A DNA stretch of 11,854 bases. Origin: CAYFRC01 sp050946115 (GTDB lineage: Bacteria; Bacillota; Clostridia; Christensenellales; Aristaeellaceae). Each line of letters begins with the position of its first letter. The first letter of the stretch is position 1. Below, piece after piece: positions 7,443 to 11,854 of the stretch. The stretch is from contig JBMNUF010000040.1 in the NCBI GenBank assembly GCA_050946115.1, positions 1-11,854 of the forward strand, given 5' to 3'. A program made the position numbers and the translations under genes. Under the pieces are notes generated by a model. That model ran no database searches, was not told where the DNA came from, and saw only the letters and a program-made list of their open reading frames with translations.

Positions 7443-9019
7443 GATACCTTCACCCCATATATTCTTCCGCCCCTCGTGCCGATGACGAGCATATCGTCAT
7501 ATGCGGCAGGAGAGCCTTCAATATTTCTGCCCAGATCGAGCGCGCAGAGGACGGCGCCGTCTTCACCGTCCACGAGCCGCACGATGCCCATGGAATCGCA
7601 CACGACCAGATACCCTTTTCCGCTCTGCGTATACAGCGCCACGGGGGACGACCACGAATAGCGCCCGAGCCCCAACGACCAACGGACTTCTCCGGTTTCT
7701 TTGTCGAGCGCGAACAGCGTCCCGTTTTCGGACGTGCAGGATACGTTGAAAAATACCAGCTCGGAAAGCCCGCTTTCTCCGACGACGGGGCTTGCGAACA
7801 GCCCGCCATAGGTGTTGTTCGATACGGAAATGTCGTGCTGCCAAATCAGAGCGCCCGTCAGCGCGTCGAACTTTCGCAGGTTGCACTTTCCGCGGTTGCC
7901 GCGGTGCTCGATCTCGTTGCCCGTATAGAGAGATACAGCCGAATCGGTCTCTTCGATGGCGCAGGTCGCGTCGGTATCGTCGCCGGTCAAGACCGCCCAC
8001 ACACACCGCATCGCGTTGAGGTCCACGCACTGCAAAAGCCCCGCGTTGTCCGCAAAGTACGCATAGCGGTTATAGATCGCGACGCTGCTCTCCGCGCCGA
8101 GTCGGGAGATATTTTCGCTTTTCCAAGTGTAGCGATCAATATCGGGATCGAGCGCTATCGTGCCTTTGGCTGCGTCATACGCCGTATTCAGCGCAACGCG
8201 GTAAAACACGCCGTTTTCGCCGACCTCGAACAGGGTGTCCGTCCCCGCATCCACGAGGCACGCGCCGTCAAAGGCGTACCAGCCACGGGGCGCAAGGTCA
8301 TCCACGCCGTCGATGAACAGCAGCTGCATTTGGTCGATCAGGGAAAAGGCGCGAAAGCCGATCGGTTTGCGCACACCGTTTACGACCTGTATGCCCTGCC
8401 CGCAATACAGGAGCGGGTACCCCCTCGGATCGACCGTGACGCTGCCCTTGATCGGCGCGCCGACGGAGATGGCTTCGCGCGTGGGCGTGCCGTCGTCCAA
8501 ATCCAAAAAGCGAATCTTCCCGTCGAGCGCGGCGTATATGACCTCTTTGAGGTTTTCTTTTTCCTTTTTGGACGCTTCAAGGTTCATGATGCCCTTTGTC
8601 GCATCGTCCCACCTGACGATGGCGGGCTGCCCCGTCCAGCCGACGCCCGACCACGGCCCGTATCCCCCGACGCTGATTGACCAGATGGCGGACAGGAGGG
8701 AGGGGTTTTCGGGGATCGTGCCATAGGCTGCGTTTTGCCTATAGTTTGAGCCGCGAAACGTAGAAACCCCTTCGATGTACCGCGTATACTCCGCCGCGTT
8801 CCCGAAGGAAACGGCGCTTAGCGCGCCCTCACCTTCCCGAAACAGCGCCGTTTCGAGGGGGATGTTCGCGGGATCCGCCTCGGGAACGACGGATTCGATC
8901 TCCCGAACGCCCGCACGGGGCGTCGGCAAAGGCTCCGCGATCTCCCACGCGAGGGCGCATCCCGAAAGGAAGAACAAACAGAGCATAAACGCTGCGACGC
9001 ATTTTCCGCGAAACGGCAT
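7439..9019 (-). CDS. Lipoprotein with PQQ-like beta-propeller repeats
   Basis: A 526-residue exported lipoprotein. The start MPFRGKCVAAFMLCLFFLSGC carries a basic end, a hydrophobic core and an LSGC lipobox with Cys21 as the lipid anchor, which places the mature protein on the outer face of the membrane. The rest shows repeated blade-like strings of the quinoprotein-propeller type, such as VYAALDGKIRFLDLDDGTP, LFALDKETGEVRWSLGLG, RLVDGEDGAVLCALDLG and MLVIGTRGGRIYGVKV. These proteins usually act as binding or scaffold modules. BamB-like assembly roles belong to Gram-negatives and should not be assumed here, and no quinone cofactor site or catalytic residues can be named. The ATG at 9019 is chosen for GGAGG six bases upstream and correct signal-peptide length. 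A GTG at 9052 lies inside a hairpin. The stop overlaps the glpK start. Confidence 0.85.
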   Translation of the reverse strand: MPFRGKCVAAFMLCLFFLSGCALAWEIAEPLPTPRAGVREIESVVPEADPANIPLETALFREGEGALSAVSFGNAAEYTRYIEGVSTFRGSNYRQNAAYGTIPENPSLLSAIWSISVGGYGPWSGVGWTGQPAIVRWDDATKGIMNLEASKKEKENLKEVIYAALDGKIRFLDLDDGTPTREAISVGAPIKGSVTVDPRGYPLLYCGQGIQVVNGVRKPIGFRAFSLIDQMQLLFIDGVDDLAPRGWYAFDGACLVDAGTDTLFEVGENGVFYRVALNTAYDAAKGTIALDPDIDRYTWKSENISRLGAESSVAIYNRYAYFADNAGLLQCVDLNAMRCVWAVLTGDDTDATCAIEETDSAVSLYTGNEIEHRGNRGKCNLRKFDALTGALIWQHDISVSNNTYGGLFASPVVGESGLSELVFFNVSCTSENGTLFALDKETGEVRWSLGLGRYSWSSPVALYTQSGKGYLVVCDSMGIVRLVDGEDGAVLCALDLGRNIEGSPAAYDDMLVIGTRGGRIYGVKVS

Positions 9020-9038
9020 GGCAAACCTCCATATAGAC

Positions 9039-9070
9039 AGAAGAATCCGCACAAAAAAACGGATTCTTCT
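9039..9070 (-). promoter_or_regulatory. Perfect 11-bp hairpin between acidic-protein and lipoprotein genes
   Basis: On the leftward transcript AGAAGAAUCCG (from 9070) pairs with CGGAUUCUUCU (to 9039) around a loop that contains seven U's. It lies 18 bases after the acidic-protein stop and 8 bases before the GGAGG ribosome site of the lipoprotein. There is no U-run after the stem, so it is not a standard terminator. An RNA-processing or stability hairpin, or partial attenuation, fits better. Its function is inferred from position only. Confidence 0.6.
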
Positions 9071-9088
9071 ATTGGGAACGGGCAGCGG

Positions 9089-11620
9089 CTACGGCGCGGC
9101 GATGTCCTCGTCTCCCGTGGCCGCGTCGCCCTGCGTTTCGGCGTCAAAATCCGGGGAGCCCTGCATGCCGTCCTCCTCGGAAAGGTACAATTCGGCCTCC
9201 TCCTCGGGCGTGAGCTGCTCGCCCTCGGGAACTTCGGGCATCGTATCCGCATCGGCGGGTTCCGCCTTCTGCGCGGGCAGGAACCTGCCAAGCGCGGTGT
9301 TGCGGATGAAGCCGAGCGAGATAACGCCGGCATTTTCAAGCAGCAGCAGACCGCAATAGAGGATCGCGAGGATCAGAACGAGGGTCAAGAGGCCCTTGAA
9401 GAAGCGGAGCACCCTCTTGCCGAAGCCGATGTCGTGTCCGTATTCATCGTCTTCGTCTTCGTCGTCCTCGTCGTCGTAATCGTCGTAGGAGGAGATATCC
9501 TCGTCGTCGTAGATATCGCCGCTTGCGCCGTATTCCTTCTCGTCGCCCTCATCCTCGTCGTCTTCAAAGCGGGGCTTTTTGAAGCCCCTGGCCTTTTTTA
9601 TGGGCACGATGTCGTCGTCATCATCGTCGTAGGAAGAAAGGCTCGCCGGGCGCGAGAATCGCGCCGTACGCGGGCGTACGGGCTTGAATTCCTGCGTCGG
9701 CTCGTCCGGTTCGGGCTTGAATTCCCTTGTCGCCTCCTCGACGAGGCGCCCCTCCGGCTCGGCGTTTCCCTTCTCCTGCGCGGCCCTGCGTTCTCTGCGG
9801 GAAACGCGCTGCGTGTTTTCGGCATCTTCGCCGAGCATTCGGCGCAGTTGCTTTTCGTAATCCGTCATTTCGTCGACCTCCGTCTTCTTTTCGCGAGGCG
9901 GCATCTCTTCCTCCGCTTCGACTGTAAAGGTATCATCATCTTCTTCAAATTCGTCTGTTAAGGCATCTTCATCGTCTTCAAAGCGCCGCGCGACGGGTGC
10001 GGGATTCACGAAGCGCCTAAGCGCCTTGCTCTTGGTATTCGGCGCGTCGTCGTCGTCCTCATCGATGGGCGGCAGGTACTGCAGGCGCTTCTTTTTGCGG
10101 GCGGGGACCTTTTCGGAAGGATCTCTTTTGGGTAGTATCTGTTTCAGAGAGAGCAGTAGGGAGGGCGGTGCGCCTTCTTCCTCGTATTCCTCCTCCGGCT
10201 CGTCCTCCTCGTCTTTGAAAAGCCCTCGGAAAGGGGAGCTGCTCGGCTTGTCTTCCGTCTCTTCGGATTCCTCTTCGTCGTCCTCTTCAGATTTGTCCGC
10301 CTTGGGGCGCTTTTTGAAGATGGAGAAAAGGCTTGGGACTTCGTCGCCGCCGGTTTCGTCTATGAGGGCGCGGCGAACCTGCCTCGGCAGCGCTTTTTCG
10401 ATGCGTTCTTCTTCGCCTTCCATTCCTTCTCCGGACGGCCGGTTCGAAAGCTGTTCTGTCGGCCCCTCGAATGGGGAAGGGGCGCTGTCTTCGGCGCCGT
10501 TTTCCTCTTCGGTTGGGCGATCGTCTTTCGGTGCTTCGATTGGGGCGGGAATACCCTCTTCTTCGATTTCGCCGTACTCCACAACGGACGGATGCTTTAC
10601 GAGCTTTGCCTTGATCTCCTCGGGGAGGAAAGGGGTGTCCTCATTTTCGTCCTCTGCGCCCTCCTCGGACGGATACTTCAGGAGTTTGCCCCTCGGCCCC
10701 TTGGAGAGGGGAGGGATGTCCTCCTCCCCATCTTCGTCTTCCTCATCTTCCTCTGACAGATGCTTCAGGAGTCTTCCCTTCAGCCGACTGAAGAAAGAAG
10801 GGGTGTCTTCCTCGTCTTCTTCCTCCTCGTCCTCATCGGGCGCGCTTTCCGAGCGTTTTCCCTTGCGCCTTTCGGTGGAAGCAGGAGCATATTCCTCTTC
10901 TTCGTCTTCCTCATCTTCTTCGGACGGGTACTTCAGGAGCCTTCCCTTCAGCCGACTGAAGAAAGAGAGGGTGTCCTCCTCGTCTTCTTCCTCTTCTTCC
11001 TCATCGGGCGCGCTTTCTGGGCGTTTTCCTCTGCGCTCCTTGGTGGGGGATTTTGATTCTTCCCCGTCTTCGCGGTCTTGCTCCGTTTCGCGCAGCTTCC
11101 TTCGCTCCGCGCGGGAGAGCGTGGGTTCTTCTTCGGATAAGAGCTCGCCGTACAGAACGAGCAATTTCTCTGCGGAGGGTACATCCGCTTTTTTTTCTAT
11201 GCTTTTGCTTTTTTTCGGTTCGTCTTCCTCTTCGTCGTCTTCGTCGGGTTGTGCATCCCTGCGGCGGAAGAGATTTTTGAAGCGACCGGCGATGCCGAAG
11301 AAAATGCCCTCGCCTTCATCCTCCTCGTCGTACACCTCCTCCGCGTCCTCAACCTCCGGCGGCGCTTCGGGTTCCTCGAAGGTTTCGCTCTCCTCCGGCG
11401 TCTCCTCTTGGGGTCGTGCGATGCGGGTACGAAGGGTATTCAAAAGGGAGACGCCGCGGGACGGCTGTGCTTCCTCAAATGCTTCTTCGATCGTCTCTTC
11501 GGGCTCCTCCTGCTTTTTCGGAGGCTCGCGCCTGACGGTGTTGCGACGATAATACTGATCGTGCAGCTTTCTATACTCGTAGTAGTCCATTTCCATACGC
11601 CTACGATCGTTATTCGCCAT
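9089..11620 (-). CDS. Large polyacidic repeat protein with one C-terminal membrane helix
   Basis: I do not recognise a family. The 843-residue product is dominated by Glu/Asp tracts and is predicted mostly disordered. Between the tracts sit short basic-hydrophobic segments: VSLLNTLRTRIARP (57-70), IFFGIAGRFKNLFRRR (106-121), SFFSRLKGRLLK (219-230 and 275-286), LSKGPRGKLLK (305-315), LPEEIKAKLVK (332-342), SLFSIFKKRPK (430-440), SPFRGLFK (462-469) and SLLLSLKQILPKR (487-499). TREFKP/TQEFKP occurs twice near 620-640. A single membrane helix lies at about 743-761 after KRVLRFFK, so by the positive-inside rule the N-terminal ~740 residues are cytoplasmic and ~82 acidic residues lie outside. There is no signal peptide. 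Start 11620 gives a product of MANNDRRRMEMDYYEY with a weak ribosome site (AGAGAGGCGG, about 12 bases upstream). Methionines at residues 9 and 11 are alternatives. It is probably the first gene of a leftward unit with the propeller lipoprotein and glpK. It could be a membrane-anchored scaffold, but that is inference. Confidence 0.8.
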   Translation of the reverse strand: MANNDRRRMEMDYYEYRKLHDQYYRRNTVRREPPKKQEEPEETIEEAFEEAQPSRGVSLLNTLRTRIARPQEETPEESETFEEPEAPPEVEDAEEVYDEEDEGEGIFFGIAGRFKNLFRRRDAQPDEDDEEEDEPKKSKSIEKKADVPSAEKLLVLYGELLSEEEPTLSRAERRKLRETEQDREDGEESKSPTKERRGKRPESAPDEEEEEEDEEDTLSFFSRLKGRLLKYPSEEDEEDEEEEYAPASTERRKGKRSESAPDEDEEEEDEEDTPSFFSRLKGRLLKHLSEEDEEDEDGEEDIPPLSKGPRGKLLKYPSEEGAEDENEDTPFLPEEIKAKLVKHPSVVEYGEIEEEGIPAPIEAPKDDRPTEEENGAEDSAPSPFEGPTEQLSNRPSGEGMEGEEERIEKALPRQVRRALIDETGGDEVPSLFSIFKKRPKADKSEEDDEEESEETEDKPSSSPFRGLFKDEEDEPEEEYEEEGAPPSLLLSLKQILPKRDPSEKVPARKKKRLQYLPPIDEDDDDAPNTKSKALRRFVNPAPVARRFEDDEDALTDEFEEDDDTFTVEAEEEMPPREKKTEVDEMTDYEKQLRRMLGEDAENTQRVSRRERRAAQEKGNAEPEGRLVEEATREFKPEPDEPTQEFKPVRPRTARFSRPASLSSYDDDDDDIVPIKKARGFKKPRFEDDEDEGDEKEYGASGDIYDDEDISSYDDYDDEDDEDEDDEYGHDIGFGKRVLRFFKGLLTLVLILAILYCGLLLLENAGVISLGFIRNTALGRFLPAQKAEPADADTMPEVPEGEQLTPEEEAELYLSEEDGMQGSPDFDAETQGDAATGDEDIAAP
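10730..11065 (-). repeat. Two tandem 168-base repeats inside the acidic gene
   Basis: The segment cttcccttcagccgactgaa recurs exactly 168 bases apart (10773 and 10941), with high similarity on both sides, including the CGGGCGCGCTTTC and GTTTTCCCTTGCGC-type stretches. The period equals 56 codons, so the frame is kept. In the protein it repeats the block SAPDE-polyacid-DT-SFFSRLKGRLLK-SEEDEEDE. More diverged half-units follow at about 10676 (87 bases away, 29 codons) and 10595 (81 bases, 27 codons), pointing to an older ~27-29-residue unit that was duplicated. Confidence 0.85.
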
Positions 11621-11625
11621 ATCGG

Positions 11626-11646
11626 TTTCAGTCCGCCTCTCTGAAA
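11626..11646 (-). promoter_or_regulatory. Small hairpin with the ribosome site in its loop
   Basis: On the leftward transcript UUUCAG and CUGAAA flank a 9-base loop AGAGGCGGA that holds the only ribosome-site-like sequence of the acidic-protein gene. The 6-bp stem is short. It could modulate initiation, or be chance. Confidence 0.35.
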
Positions 11647-11665
11647 GAGATGTATATTCAAAAAT

Positions 11666-11694
11666 ATTATATCATCAGATGCGCAAAGTTACAA
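11666..11694 (-). promoter_or_regulatory. Promoter for the acidic protein-lipoprotein-glpK unit
   Basis: Read leftward, -35 TTGTAA (11694-11689) and a perfect -10 TATAAT (11671-11666) are separated by exactly 17 bases, and the acidic-protein ATG is about 45 bases downstream of the -10. The -35 box matches 4 of 6 consensus bases. This is a good vegetative (SigA-type) promoter candidate and the only clear one for the leftward genes. Confidence 0.75.
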
Positions 11695-11723
11695 GCCTTA
11701 TTTTGGAAAAATATGAAGGGAAT

Positions 11724-11854
11724 TGTACTGTGTAGATTTCCAAAGTAAACGCCACTACTAAGGGTGCCAGCAGTTGCGTTTAATCTGAAACAGAAGGGAG
11801 TTGCACTTAGTCTGATACAGGACTCCTCCGGTGGTCTTTCGAAGCTTCTGCCCC
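11724..11854 (+). mobile_element. Probable end of an insertion sequence (IS21-like?)
   Basis: From about 11724 (TGTACTGTGTAGATTTCC...) the composition changes, and two near-identical 22-base direct repeats follow. A TG-start and repeated short words near the end are typical of IS21-family ends, where the transposase binds several subterminal repeats before istA. No transposase codons are visible before the window ends, so family and even element status are inferred. The leftward promoter lies just outside it, about 30 bases away. Confidence 0.4.
11772..11820 (+). repeat. Two 22-base imperfect direct repeats
   Basis: Copies at 11772-11793 and 11799-11820 (27-base period) share the form AGTTGC..TTA.TCTGA.ACAG and match at 18 of 22 positions. 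Their place just inside a presumed element end suggests transposase-binding sites. Confidence 0.75.

Noticed and set aside
9020..9052. Upstream GTG start for the propeller lipoprotein
   Set aside because: It lies inside the 11-bp hairpin without a ribosome site and gives an overlong signal peptide. The ATG at 9019 has GGAGG at ideal spacing.
10026..11552. Long serine-rich open frame on the + strand (about 508 codons)
   Set aside because: It is the mirror of the Glu/Asp-rich gene: GAA/GAG/GAC codons read as TTC/CTC/TCC on the other strand. The frame lacks domain-like content and a ribosome site.
9089..11620. Tandem repeats considered as a CRISPR array
   Set aside because: The repeats are in-frame coding units of 168 bases without unique spacers, and no cas gene is present.
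11799..11808. Ten-base word AGTTGCACTT shared with the MarR operator at 1812-1821
   Set aside because: The right-edge copy lacks the second palindrome arm and belongs to a direct-repeat pair at a presumed element end. The shared word is likely chance.

Overview
The window looks like chromosomal DNA from a fairly GC-rich member of the Bacillota, probably a Clostridia-type organism. Reasons: strong GGAGG/AGGAG ribosome sites, TTGnnn-17-TATAAT promoters, Clostridia-like ISL3 transposase residues, a LmrCD/BmrCD-type ABC pair under a MarR regulator, and a Gram-positive-style lipoprotein. I infer the lineage from these features and have not checked it by search.

Layout. (1) Positions 1-286 are transposon debris: the edge of one insertion sequence whose transposase reads leftward out of the window, then the last ~45 codons of an ISL3-family transposase and its presumed terminal repeat. 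(2) Positions 287-1456 hold an asparagine-synthase-like gene that has lost its 5' part to this debris. (3) Positions 1457-1811 are non-coding and carry one good terminator. (4) Positions 1812-5945 form a self-contained rightward operon: a promoter with a palindromic operator over its -35 box, a MarR-type regulator, and two half-size ABC exporters that together make an asymmetric heterodimeric drug/peptide exporter, closed by a hairpin terminator. (5) Positions 5958-11694 form a leftward unit: a promoter at about 11670, a very acidic repeat-rich membrane protein of 843 residues, a beta-propeller lipoprotein, and glycerol kinase (glpK), whose start overlaps the propeller gene by 4 bases. (6) Positions 11724-11854 look like the end of another insertion sequence.

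How the genes may work together. In the rightward operon the regulator probably represses itself and the exporter until a ligand arrives. One exporter subunit carries the degenerate ATP-site residues and the other the catalytic ones, so both are needed. In the leftward unit, the acidic protein (predicted cytoplasmic tail, one membrane helix, short outer tail) and the lipoprotein (outer face of the membrane) could meet at the cell surface. The link to glycerol kinase is unexplained. The acidic protein, with short basic/hydrophobic motifs repeated between polyacidic spacers, is the best candidate for undescribed biology here. No CRISPR array, tRNA or rRNA gene was seen.
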